A stretch of 64,000 nt of DNA, from assembly GCA_008828725.1 (NCBI GenBank), contig MEHQ01004379.1:62001-126000 (forward strand). The letters run 5' to 3'. Every line of letters begins with the position of its first letter. Position 1 is the stretch's first letter. Positions 54,761 through 64,000 of the stretch are shown one piece after another. Source of the DNA: Saccharina japonica. Taxonomy: Eukaryota; Sar; Phaeophyceae; Laminariales; Laminariaceae. The notes beneath the pieces were generated by a model, which saw nothing but the letters and a program-made list of their open reading frames with translations, was not told the DNA's origin and ran no database searches. A program made the position numbers and the translations under genes.

Positions 54761-54877
54761 ATTACGGGAGTCCATAGTAAATACTAGTAAATAGGACCGA
54801 CGGTAGACACAAAAACCTATATAATTACCTATTTTTACTACCAATATCTGGTCCTATTTACTATGGTCCCCCGTAAT
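54761..54877 (+). mobile_element. MITE-2 copy
   Basis: ATTACGGGAGTCCATAGTAA and TTTACTATGGTCCCCCGTAA form the inverted ends. The interior is CGGTAGACACAAAAACCTAT as in 39172-39278. Confidence 0.85.
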
Positions 54878-55001
54878 ATTAGAAGGCGGTACCAGGCATA
54901 CACTCGTAGCAGCCGTGTAGCAGCAGCGAATAAAACAATACTCGTAATACCGTACGACCCCACCCCTAACTTTACAAACCGTAGAAAACAGAGAACACCT
55001 A

Positions 55002-55714
55002 CGAGCTGGGCCAGCCAAAATAATGATTTTAAAGCAGATTGGCCATGCCCCGACCAATTTAACGAATTTTGACCTGGAATTTGGACACAGTGTAGATCAT
55101 GTACTAACGAACACACTTGCCGCCTGCCCTTTTTTTTTTTTTTTCCTCGAGAGAGATACGACGATCCAAAAATCGAAAAAAATGCAAAAGCGATCAAAAA
55201 TACTTGAAAAAAAAAAATCAAAGAGGGCAGGCGGCAGGTATTTTTGCACGTACGATTCAAAGACGTGGTTAAAATGTCAGAGTAAAACTCTCAAAATAGG
55301 TCGGGGCATGGCGGAAATACCATTTTCATTTCCCGTAATTACTTGACTTATATATGGAATCGAGTTTTGGTCATATCTCTTGATGGCTGGAGAATTGGGC
55401 AACGAGACTTACATCGATCTTCTCCTTGTGTCTTCAGCATTGTCTCCACCAAATTTCTTATTGATCGAAAATGACATTTTTTATACGAAATTAGAATGAA
55501 AAAAATGTTGTTTTCGAGTTTTCGCGGATATCTCGACGAGATCGAGTCGAGAAAAAAATATGTATATAATTTTTCATATACCGTTTTTTTTTTGCACAAG
55601 CACTGGTATGTCAGATGTCAGGGTTGGCGCTTCAAATTTGTGTAGCCTAATTCGCAGTGGTTCACGAGATTCGACTTTAGGAAGCTTTGTACGTTTCTTG
55701 GCTGGCCCAGCTCG
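55002..55714. mobile_element. Tc1/mariner-like non-autonomous TIR element (713 bp)
   Basis: Perfect inverted ends CGAGCTGGGCCAGCCAA and TTGGCTGGCCCAGCTCG, each bordered by TA (55000-55001 and 55715-55716). This is the target duplication expected for Tc1/mariner transposition. Inside, a second inverted pair (TTGCCGCCTGCCC near 55117, GGGCAGGCGGCAG near 55225) encloses a T-run and A-run. No transposase motif is seen in the short frames. Confidence 0.75.
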
Positions 55715-55772
55715 TACGTATGTATGATATATACGATACTACTTAAAAATGAACCGCGAGCGTGCTGCTAAT

Positions 55773-56145
55773 CCGGTCGCCCCGGTAGAGTAGTGGTCAG
55801 CTTCAAAGACTACTATTAATATCATTGGTAACTGGTATAACCGAGTTCAAATCCCACCGTGGTGAGAGATTTTGACTCTGTTTGGAAAAATAAAAAGGAA
55901 CCAATTGCTGAGAGCGCCTTCTGCTTCGTGGCGTGAATAGGCGGAATCCGACGCAAGTCGACGAGGGAAGGAAGTGCTGAAACCTGCTCGCGATAAAAAT
56001 GCAAGGCAAGAACCGTACGAGTGGGGGAGGAGGGAGAAGAGCCTTCTTTGTGACCCCGGATCTGAGTCACGACTATTAATAGGAAGGAGAGAGAAAGGAA
56101 GGGCGAAGATAATAAATGGGATGGACAACAAGAAAAAGAAAAACT
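55773..56145 (+). mobile_element. SINE-1 copy (tRNA-derived), ~373 bp
   Basis: The head CCGGTCGCCCCGG is followed by TAGAGTAGTGG (box A, one mismatch) and GAGTTCAAATCCC (box B). The body ends TTTGTGACCCCGGATCTGAG, GATAATAAATGGGATGGACA and an A-rich tail. It defines the family with 53709-54102 and the truncated, poly-A-tailed copy at 17625-17737. Confidence 0.8.
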
Positions 56146-57063
56146 ACTATTAATATTAATAGAGCTATTATACGGTATCATACGACCCGTACTATATACC
56201 GGTCGGTATATATTTACTTACTTACGTCGTTTTTTCGTCGATTTCATCGATTTCATCGATTTCGTCGCTATTTTTACATTTTGCGTATGATTGCGATACA
56301 TATCGTAGACAACATACACCAATAATATCAATTGGGTAATTATTACGATAGATAATAGTAATAATATTAGGAAGTGTGGAGGGCGTAAGCTTTATTTTGA
56401 CCCAACAGCCGGAGGATAAAAAAAAAAAAAAAAAAAATAGTGTGCTTGAATTGAAAACCTGTATCGAGAAAGTTGTGTAACTTCCAGCTGGCTATGAGTT
56501 GGCTATCCACTTCGCCATTTCGATGTATTCAAAGACTGATTTGATTATTTTTTTGTTGTTTCATTTTGTATCCATATGAATAGCTATCGGGTTGACTACA
56601 CGTATATGTGTGTATACGTATACGCAGGTATCATATATATATATTGTGTATCGTACATGTATTTTATACGAGTTATTTATTATAAGTACGTATGTGTTGG
56701 TTTCACATTAAACATTAAACCCATTATTTCAATATTTCAATATTTCTACCCAACTACATCATCAGTACACCTGGCAACCAGTCTGTCCTGATTCCTAATC
56801 CTAGAGAGAGATACAAATTCTGTGGTCACAGACTGTTTGCGAGACAGAGCGTATACCGTTAGAATTATATTTGAGATATTTCGTTTATGTTTGGTTAACT
56901 TTCGCTCTCCCACCTGGTTGGCTGGTTGTTCCGTGTTGGCTAGTTCCCGGATATTTCCATTGTTTCCGTTATGTACAGCTATATACAACACAATACGAAG
57001 ACAGCGATTTTTTGTCACGCGACCCCGAGATGCGCCGTCGTCATCGCGAAGAACATTAACACC

Positions 57064-57174
57064 ATTATGGGTGACCATAGTAAATAGGACCTACGGTATA
57101 TTCAAAAACCTATATATGTAAGTATTTTTACAAACAATATTTGGTCCTATTTACTGTGACCCCCCCCGGTAAAT
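57064..57174 (+). mobile_element. MITE-2 copy, decayed ends
   Basis: GTGACCATAGTAAATAGGAC and GTCCTATTTACTGTGACCCC form the inverted ends around CTACGGTATATTCAAAAACC. Confidence 0.75.
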
Positions 57175-57299
57175 AACAGAAATAAAAAAAAGAAACACAG
57201 AGAATAGTCTACATACAACAACAAAAACAACACGACAACGAACACAACGTACACCAGTCAGACAGCAGAAACAAACCCAACAAACATCAGCCAGAACAA

Positions 57300-57501
57300 C
57301 TACAACAGCTATATTTCCTGCTACCAGAGGGAGGGTAGGGGGTGGTGGTCTTGTTGTGTCACCGGCTACCGGGCCCGGAACAAAAAGTCACCCACCCGTG
57401 GGCTGCTGCATCGATCGATCGACTCTTCTGTGTGTGGTCTGTGGCTTTTTGCCTCTCGACAAGGCAAAAAATAAAACGCCAGCAGCAGCAGCAGCAGCAG
57501 C
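57300..57501 (+). promoter_or_regulatory. Putative 5' region of the two-exon gene
   Basis: A local rise in GC (GGGAGGGTAGGGGGTGGTGG, CACCGGCTACCGGGCCCGG, CCACCCGTGGGC) lies before the ATG at 57502. A (CAG)7 run (57480-57501) directly precedes the start codon. There is no clear TATA box. Assignment as promoter/5'UTR is inferred from position and composition only. Confidence 0.3.
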
Positions 57502-57732
57502 ATGCCCGCCTTCAACGGCGAGGTCGCCCCCGGGCAAGAGTCCATGCTTGACGAAGACATGATGAATAAAAAGCGTTCGGTGGCGGACATCGCGTCCGGC
57601 ATCACGACGGCCCTGCTCATCTTGATCGTCACGTTCTTCACCTGTGGTAGCCTGTGGCTCGGCATCTTCGCCATCCCGGCTTTCTTTGCCTTTTTCAGAG
57701 CTTCGGTCGTCACCATCTCCAGCGTTCGGGAG
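57502..57732 (+). CDS. First exon of a putative small membrane protein
   Basis: 77 codons with clearly higher third-position GC than surrounding DNA. The N-terminal 25 residues are acidic/polar (GQESMLDEDMMNKKRS). They are followed by a hydrophobic helix at about residues 31-53 (ITTALLILIVTFFTCGSLWL) and a second at about 54-68 (IFAIPAFFAFF). The exon ends ...SSVRE at GAG/GTGCGT, a good splice donor with the intron in phase 0. Reading on past the donor gives a stop within nine codons. The first ATG in frame after (CAG)7 was chosen. No family recognised; an integral-membrane protein is inferred. Alternatively the gene is a single 85-residue frame (57502-57759). Confidence 0.45.
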
Positions 57733-57929
57733 GTGCGTCCATCGCTCACGGTTTGGTGATTTGATGTACAGTCAGTAATAGTATACATAGTCGATGAGGG
57801 ATCGGAGGCCGTAGAATAATATATGTACAACACTACCAAGAACACACATGGAAAAAAAAACGCAAAATACAAAATAAAGCTTCGAACTATGGGCTATGAT
57901 CCTCCCATAGGCTTCGAACGTGCAGCAAG

Positions 57930-57967
57930 CTCTCTCTCTCTCTCTCTCTCGCTCTCTCTTTCTCTCT
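57930..57967 (+). repeat. (CT)n microsatellite
   Basis: About 18 CT units with a few interruptions. Confidence 0.9.
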
Positions 57968-57997
57968 CCCTCTCGGCAGCTCAGCAGCATATATATA

Positions 57998-58062
57998 CAT
58001 GTGTGGGTGTGTGTTCCTCACATTAAACCGTCCTTTCTATCCGTCGACATCCAGCACACCCA
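57998..58062 (+). repeat. Dispersed repeat R3 fragment
   Basis: Shares GTGTGTTCYTCACATTAAAC and GTCGACATCCAGCACACCCA with 61610-61915 (+) and 60080-60205 (-). Confidence 0.6.
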
Positions 58063-58071
58063 TACACAGCA

Positions 58072-58372
58072 GCAGTTCAGGCCCCCAAGATCATAAGAAA
58101 GTACCTCACGAGAAAGTCAGCCTGGAAATCGGAAAAATGGATAGGAAAACACTCAGCCTGGGGTTAGTAGGGCTTAGTCGGGGCATATACGAATACGCAC
58201 TAAGACAGTTGACCCCCGGCCGACCTGGCTATTCATTGTGCACTGCCGCAGGCAAAACGTCTCCACGAGCACCAACATAAGAAATCGCAACATAATAAGA
58301 AAGTGTACTTTCGCGCGCGCCCTTAATAAGAAATTCAGCCTGAGCGTTCTTGTCAGAGGGCCGGCACTGCTT
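58072..58372 (+). mobile_element. AATAAGAAA-family element A
   Basis: Homologous over ~290 bp to 62826-63113: CATAAGAAAG, ACGAGAAAGTCAGCCTG, GAAAGTGTACTTTCGCGCGC, AGAAATTCAGCCTGAGC, GAGGGCCGGCACTGC. No TIR could be set precisely. The CAGCCTG/AATAAGAAA modules link it to the TIR element at 60227-60400. Confidence 0.55.
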
Positions 58373-58928
58373 AATATACTACCGTATACAGCAGTGTTTA
58401 TCATCGTACTTGGACACCTATTAATGAGAAAATGATCACTAACAAAAGAGGCAGACTGATAATTCTACTAGTGAATAAGAAATTGGCGGGGGTCATTTTC
58501 TATGCTGAGAGTTTCGTGTAGAGCGGCCCTCCCATTCTCACAGGCAAGAAATCCAGCCTCAAGCAGTTTTCCCGCTTCTTTTATTAGTAACTCAACCCAA
58601 GCAACCAACGACGGGGTGTGGGGCTAATCCTACCATCTAGCCCCTCTCTGCTGCATTCCTTGTTGCCTCAAAGCAACACACAGACATCGGTATCCAGGAC
58701 TGCTGCGCACCAGGTAGTATATATGTAAATATACACTGCTGCTCTATTATGGGCTATGACCCTCCACAAAAAGGATTTAGCTGCTGCTGGCCCTCCCATA
58801 AATAAGCGCGATTATTTCCGGCTGGATTATTTAGCCACAAAAGGAATTCAGCCATTGACAGTTCCGGGGAACATGGGTAACACAGCAGTCGGGAGCGATC
58901 GTACTTTTGTACTGGAGTTTCAGCACAG

Positions 58929-59113
58929 CAGTACAGGACACATCCTAAATAAAATACGAGCAATAAGGAAGCCAGGCTGAGACATTCACTACAGAAAAAT
59001 AAGAAATTCGGGACCCGTTTTACTTAAGTTCGGGCAGAACGTACCCATTCTCCAATAAGAAATTCATCCAGGACCAGATTTATTCCTGTTTCTTATCAGG
59101 TGTCCGGCACGAC
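58929..59113 (+). mobile_element. CAGTACAGG TIR element, decayed copy
   Basis: The left end CAGTACAGGACACATCCTAA and right end CCTGTTTCTTATCAGGTGTC (then CGGCACGACTG) are imperfect inverted repeats. The interior has CCAGGCTGAGA and AATAAGAAATTC modules. Confidence 0.65.
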
Positions 59114-60079
59114 TGACTGTATACCGTGTACTGTAGTGTGGAACACCCACGCTTTCCGAAATCAGAAATCTACAGGCTCGGCCAGGAGCTCGGCTTCTTA
59201 ATACAGGGCCGGTGATCCGTCCGTGACTTTTGGCCACTTCTAACTCGTCTATGTATATATTTATACATACAACATACAGCAATACATGTACGAGTGTATG
59301 TACGAATGGTACAGCCCTACTCGCAAGAACACACACACACTCCTAAGTGGGTTAGAATACGAACAACAAAACAACTATTAATATCGTGTCCTTCAAAGGT
59401 GAAAACTAATTAATGACTTGAATTAGTATGAATTAATTAAAAAAATGGCGTTGTATCGTAGGCTTTGGAGAATGTACGAAACGGGAGCCGGGTGTCGCAG
59501 GAAAATTAGTCACTTGTCCGGCAGGAAAATATTGTGTTGATTTAAAGGGGTTGCGGAATATTCTTTTCCCTCTTTCGCTAAATTAATTAATTGTACCCCC
59601 CCCATACCACGAACAACCTACTTCGTATACCACATATTATCGTAATACAATTATTGTATATTATCATACTTAGCCGTGGTACCTATATACCAGTACAAGC
59701 GAAATATCCACGCTTGCTTGTTTTTTTGCTTTCGCCCCTGGCAAGAATAACACCAATGAGCGTTGCCACCCTCTGATAGCTCTGTGTGCGGCGGGGTTGG
59801 GCGGTACCGTAAGTTACTACTCGTACAGCTGGCTCAACTTACCTATAGATAGATGATACAGCAGTACGCCGGTTTCGATGTTTCGATAGTCTCTTCTAGG
59901 CGACAGGCGACAAGAAGTTGAACAAGGGACATTAAGTATATCAACGTTTTATGTTTTGTGATTGTGATGTAAAACGTTTTGGTTTGTGGTGTAAAACTGC
60001 CGCACGTTAATATACGAGAGGCGAGAGATTATACTATCTATAGACTGTACTCACTCGTACCTCTGAGTATGTTCCCGCC

Positions 60080-60205
60080 ATATGTGCCTGTGACCACAGA
60101 AGAACTGGTACCTTTTTAGGATGAAGAATCGGAACGGACACTGGGTGTGCTGGATGTCGACGGGTAGAAAGGACGGTTTGATGTGAAGAACACACACACG
60201 TACGA
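60080..60205 (-). repeat. Dispersed repeat R3, minus copy
   Basis: Minus strand equals 61797-61915: TTCTTCACATCAAACCGTCC, GTCGACATCCAGCACACCCA, GTGTCCGTTCCGATTCTTCA, AAAAAGGTACCAGTTCTTCT, GTGGTCACAGGCAC. Confidence 0.7.
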
Positions 60206-60226
60206 GTCGTAGTGTTATTTTGCATA

Positions 60227-60400
60227 CAGTACAGGACACCTAATAAGAAACAGGCTAACAAGAAAGCCAGGCTGGTATTTACAGGATAATCAAGAAATTT
60301 GAGAGCCGTTATCTTGAAATTAGTGTGGAAAGCACCTTCTCTTTAGTAAGAAATCCAGCCTGGGCCAGATTTCCTGTTTCTTATTAGGTGTCCTGTACTG
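60227..60400. mobile_element. Tc1/mariner-like MITE with perfect 28-bp TIRs (174 bp)
   Basis: The termini CAGTACAGGACACCTAATAA... (60227-60254) and its exact inverse (60373-60400) are bordered by TA on both sides (60225-60226 and 60401-60402). A CAGT start plus TA duplication is the usual Tc1/mariner configuration. Perfect ends suggest a recent insertion. Confidence 0.85.
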
Positions 60401-60721
60401 TACTGCACTACTCTCCTGTGTCTGCTGTGGATTTACTTGTCCACTCTCACCTTGCGAATGTGGATTACGGCTTCCTGCTGTTACTGCTGCTGTTGTTGTA
60501 CGTATTGCTCGTACTCGTAGTGTCGTGTGACATAAGCCTGGTAGGTATGTACGAGTATACACTTGGTGCACCAGTTTTATAGGCGGGAAACTCAAGTACC
60601 AGGTATACGTCTGCTGTAGACTCAAAATAGGAAATAAGCCTCTTTGAGGCACTTTTAGCCCCGAAGAGCGGAACAAGGCGGGGATGGACGGGCCAACGGC
60701 CATACAGGCCATAAACTATTA

Positions 60722-60952
60722 ATAGTCTATCATCAACTGTGTTGCGGTGGTTGGTTGTTGTTGCTGTTCCTTCCTTGCACTGGCGACTGGCGACATGGTG
60801 TGGTGGTGTCAGGGATGAAAGTTCTACACATTCCTTGGTGCAGCAGTCCATAGTCTACCATCAACGCTGTGTTGCTGTGGTTGATGTTGCTGTTATTCCT
60901 TGCACTGGTGGTGTGAGGGATGAAGGTTTTATGCATTCCTTGGCACGGCAGC
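60722..60952 (+). repeat. ~115-bp tandem duplication
   Basis: CATCAAC.. GTGTTGC.GTGGTTG, TTCCTTGCACTGG, GGTGTNAGGGATGAAGGTTY and GCATTCCTTGGYRCRGCAG occur twice in order (60728-60847 and 60860-60952). Confidence 0.75.
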
Positions 60953-61609
60953 AAAAATAAACAAAATAGGGAGGAGGTGATGCCTGTGAGCTTGAATGAA
61001 AAGGGTGGCCTACAGCAGAGTAGAGAGGACTACGAGTATACTGCCTGTCTACTGTCTACTGTCTACTGCTGTCTACACTCTACGTACACCCCACCCGTCG
61101 CCGTTTATATTTTATCCGAAGCAACATATATATATCATATGATGTACCTGGTATTCGACTGTTGAAAGTGAAAACTCATGAATTAAAATGAATTAAAATG
61201 AATACAGCAGTCCCTCGAACGTGAAAACTAATGTGTATGTTGTACTTCAGAAGTTAGAAGTGACGCGAAATTTGACAGAGAAAAACCCGGGTACACCTGT
61301 AAATGAATATCTTGCTTGACTCCCAACCGTTTTTGGTTATTCACTCGGCTATTGCCTACAGTACTGGTACTATGAAATATCATACCTGGTAGATGTAATA
61401 GTCTATCTCGCACCTACATCTGATTCGATGTCCCAAGCACAACCAACATGGGACCTCCAACAATCCCGAACGCACTACGAGCGTACTCGTACGTACGAAG
61501 GGTCCCTTAATCCATGCTGCCGTACCTTGTTTATTTTACAGCAGGCTTGCATTAGGCCGCTGTACTTGCTATGTGTGCTGTCATGCCTTCGTCCTGCATG
61601 CCGATGATT

Positions 61610-61795
61610 GTGCTTGTGTGTTCTTCACATTAACCCATTCAGAATTGAAGAAAAAATCCCATACTAATTTCAAGTAGTTTGTCACCAAATTCGTGGGACC
61701 AGTTCTTTCCACCCATCGACATCCAGCACACCCAGCGTCCGTGCCGATTCTTCATCCTAGAGAGATACCAGTTCTATTCGTAGTCACAAACTTAC
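61610..61795 (+). repeat. Dispersed repeat R3 with nested TTAA element
   Basis: TGTGTTCTTCACATTAA continues, after the 61634-61706 insertion, as TTTCCACCCATCGACATCCA, CAGCGTCCGTGCCGATTCTT, CTAGAGAGATACCAGTTCTA. It is followed head to tail by another R3 copy. Confidence 0.65.
61634..61706. mobile_element. TTAA-type mini-element, nested in R3
   Basis: Starts CCCATTCAGAATTGAAG right after TTAA (61630-61633) and contains CATACTAATTTCAAGTAGTT, as in the 27038-27117 copy. The right boundary is decayed; comparison with uninterrupted R3 places it near 61706. Confidence 0.5.
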
Positions 61796-61915
61796 TGTGT
61801 GTGTGTTCTTCACATTAAACCTTCCTTTCTACCCGTCGACATCCAGCACACCCAGTGTCCGTGCCGAATCTTCATCCTAAAAAGGTACCAGTTCTGTGGT
61901 CGCAAAACTACGACA
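61796..61915 (+). repeat. Dispersed repeat R3, tandem copy
   Basis: GTGTGTGTTCTTCACATTAA, TCTACCCGTCGACATCCAGC, GTGTCCGTGCCGAATCTTCA, AAAAAGGTACCAGTTCTGTG. Related tails (GAGAGATACAAATTCTGTGG, TCACAGACTGT) also occur near 46890 and 56810. Confidence 0.7.
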
Positions 61916-62502
61916 CAGAGATACTACACTCAGTGCAGTAAGCAGAGCAGACAATGCAACGCCATATACTACAGGCAAGACCTACCCTGCTAGCAATCCA
62001 GGTGCATGCAAGAGAAAAAAAGAGAAAAAGAAAAAAGCGAAAAGAAAAAATAATAAAAAGTAAATATACTGAAGCAAATCAACAATCAAGCAACCAAAAG
62101 CATGACAAAAAAAGAAAGAAAGTGTCGTGCTTCTCCCAGAGAACCCAGAGGAGATGCGACCTCCAATAAAAAACCAAATGAAATGAAAGAAAATGAAATG
62201 GACCGAAACAGCGCCAACAGAGCAAGACTGAGAACGACAGGATAGGACAGCCAGCCGGAGCACACCAAAGGTTTAATGTGAAGAACACACACACACACAC
62301 AAAGGCCAGCCGAGGCAGGTTTGTGCCCGTAGTACAGGCAGGTTCTACCAGCTAGTCGGCCTGACTGTAGAAAGAACGCGCTACGATACGGGGAATACTC
62401 ACAAAATGTAATGTATCATGTTGCCTCGAAACCCCTCTCGTAAAGGTAATATTGGAATATTCTAACAACGCACCGTGCTTCGTGACTCCTGCTTGCTTGC
62501 AG

Positions 62503-62605
62503 GGAGTGAACCAACTCGAGGCTAGACTCCAAGTCACACGCCCCCTGCCGTTCCAGAGCTTGAAGCTGGGAGCAGCGTGCGGTCTCATCCTAACCTTCCT
62601 GGCAG
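62503..62605 (+). CDS. Second exon of the putative membrane protein
   Basis: 103 bp bounded by a strong acceptor (CTCCTGCTTGCTTGCAG) and donor (GGCAG/GTGAGA). It is in phase 0 at the start, matching the donor of 57502-57732, and in phase 1 at the end. It encodes GVNQLEARLQVTRPLP followed by the hydrophobic run LGAACGLILTFLA, possibly the beginning of a third membrane helix. GC is higher than in flanking DNA. The next exon is not found with confidence in 62606-64000. Joining it to 57502 is inference from phase, strand and composition; it could instead belong to another gene. Confidence 0.42.
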
Positions 62606-62825
62606 GTGAGAACTATTACCGCTGTTTTCCATTTTATAATTTAACTGCTGTGCTCTGTATGTTACTGGTACACTCGGTAACACTCATTCTTCCTATTACC
62701 CTGTAACATGTTATATACCTGTTATGTAATACTATTCAAACGAGTAGAAATTTTTGAATTATAACATTATAACGACACCAGCCCCGCCACACAGTTGATA
62801 TGTATCATATACGTACAATATATAC

Positions 62826-63113
62826 GAGTGTACCGGCCCGCTGATAAGAAAGGAACTCACAAGAAAGTCAGCCTGAAAATTGAAAAATAAATAAATAAGA
62901 AAGCTCCCAGCCTAGTCAGCGAATAAGCTTGAAGAAAGTGACCGCTTCCTGTGGCTGGCCTGGGCCCAAGCCACCACTCACTATGCATTACTATTGTTAA
63001 TAGGGAACACGTCTTCTAGGGGACCAAAATAAAAAATCGAAACATAAGAAAGTGTGTTTTCGCGAGCGCCCAGAATAAAAAAGTCAGCCTGAGCCCGATT
63101 GAGAGGGTCGGTA
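62826..63113 (+). mobile_element. AATAAGAAA-family element B
   Basis: Homologous to 58072-58372 over nearly its whole length (GATAAGAAAGGAACTCACAA, GAAAGTCAGCCTGAAAAT, GAAAGTGTGTTTTCGCGAGC, AAAAGTCAGCCTGAGCCCGA). Internal differences are substantial. Confidence 0.55.
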
Positions 63114-64000
63114 CTACTACTACTATACGAGACATACCAGGTATACTTTTGCCGCCGTTGTTGAGTAAGCCCTATCTATGCTGCATATATATGATGATAC
63201 ATATCATATCATCAGTCGTATTTTCTGGTACCCTCACGGGCAGCAGGTACGAAATAACTGCTTGTTTGTGTGCTTGATGGAAGTTTCTGGCATACGAACG
63301 TAGTGCCAGGTATACAGGCGTGTTCGTTCGTGTGGTGGTACCATGAGAGAAGCATCAACTGACTCTAAACAAGCCCAGATATCGCAGAGGAGCATTTATC
63401 GTTTTACGCTCACAAGCAGTGGCACCGTAAACACGCCGTGGACTCAGACAAAAGTGTCTCGAATATTATTATTATTAGTAACGTAACACTTCCTTCCCTC
63501 GGCGTGGTTCAGTTTCGTGCGTCGTTCGGCATTCACCCAGCTGGTTTGGCCTGTTTCATTTAGCTGTAGAATTATTAATATTTTCCCGAAACTATTCGAA
63601 CGGATATTTTTTTTGTTTTTTGTTTATTCCAGCATTCCAGTTACCTGCCAGTATGATAGTAGTCGAGCAGTCATCATGGTTGCAGGATGAATGAGTAGAA
63701 GAGAGGAGGAAACACCCCATCCATGCTACCTGGTATATTTTTATAATCACACTTGATGGAAAATAAATTTGTGTGGGCAACCGGGAATACTGCGGTAAAA
63801 AATGCATCGAGCCCAGCCACACATTATACATGACATGTCGCCAAAAAAAAGTTTGTGCTGCAGGCTGCTGATTGGCTGTGCTGCCGCTGGGTATATACGA
63901 TTATTGGGTACTGCTGTGTATATTTTGCTTTAGAGTCTAAGATGTATGTACAGCAGTAGAAAGATTCAGCTTGAAAGACCGGCACACGCCACCACACCCG
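63114..64000. other. Unassigned right end
   Basis: No gene recognised. If the gene at 57502-62605 continues, further exons should lie here or beyond. A moderately GC-rich patch at 63360-63460 is the only candidate and has no clear borders. Confidence 0.3.

Larger units (their letters stand above)
57733..62502 (+). other. Candidate long intron filled with mobile elements
   Basis: If 57502-57732 and 62503-62605 belong together, this 4770-bp intron starts GTGCGT and ends CTTGCTTGCAG with a pyrimidine-rich run. It contains TIR elements, a family of GTCGACATCCAGCACACCCA repeats and microsatellites. Other exons could be hidden here, but I could not find any. Confidence 0.35.

Noticed and set aside
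60388-60582. Small hydrophobic protein (poly-Leu segment)
   Set aside because: The Leu run comes from a CTG microsatellite, and the frame begins inside the right TIR of a MITE.

Overview
The window looks like repeat-dominated nuclear DNA of a eukaryote. It has no bacterial-style gene packing, no operons and no rRNA. It does have a spliced-gene candidate with GT/AG borders, an intact non-LTR retrotransposon, tRNA-derived SINEs, many small terminal-inverted-repeat (TIR) elements and TTAGGG-type telomere motifs. The retrotransposon protein (AP-endonuclease-like domain plus a YADD reverse transcriptase) resembles elements I associate with brown algae and other stramenopiles. That placement is an inference with low certainty.

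Layout. From 266 to 24715 the window is a satellite array with a monomer of about 245 bp. It totals roughly 16 kb, or about 65 monomers. Monomer subtypes recur in a fixed order every 1.7-2.2 kb, so the array has a higher-order structure. The central block reads on the + strand and both outer edges read on the - strand, with the switches near 872 and 24002. Two copies of one non-LTR retrotransposon lie inside the array: A (1239-5777), whose 1228-residue frame is open, and B (10196-13513), which is broken. A third remnant is at 1-268. Copies A and B and their right-hand satellite flanks form an 8-kb tandem duplication whose identity is a mosaic.

From 24716 to about 57000 I see no convincing host gene. 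The DNA is layered with short non-autonomous elements. These are a foldback element with 9-bp target duplications (27541-28754), seven copies of a MITE with GACRCGTGCTACG ends, six copies of a roughly 110-bp MITE with TA-type ends, three small TTAA-flanked elements, and two hAT-like MITEs with 8-bp target duplications that each carry a telomere-repeat tract. There are also two SINE families, a Tc1/mariner-like TIR element (55002-55714), a decayed Ty1/copia RNase H region (35880-36560), a 1.45-kb palindrome-rich TTCCATGGAA tract (43400-44850) and several minisatellites.

From 57300 to 62605 there is one plausible host gene on the + strand. It has a GC-rich first exon (57502-57732) encoding two hydrophobic segments and a 103-bp exon (62503-62605) in matching phase. 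The 4.8-kb intron between them is filled with MITEs. The remaining open frames are weak, and many apparent ones are simply satellite or microsatellite translated by chance.
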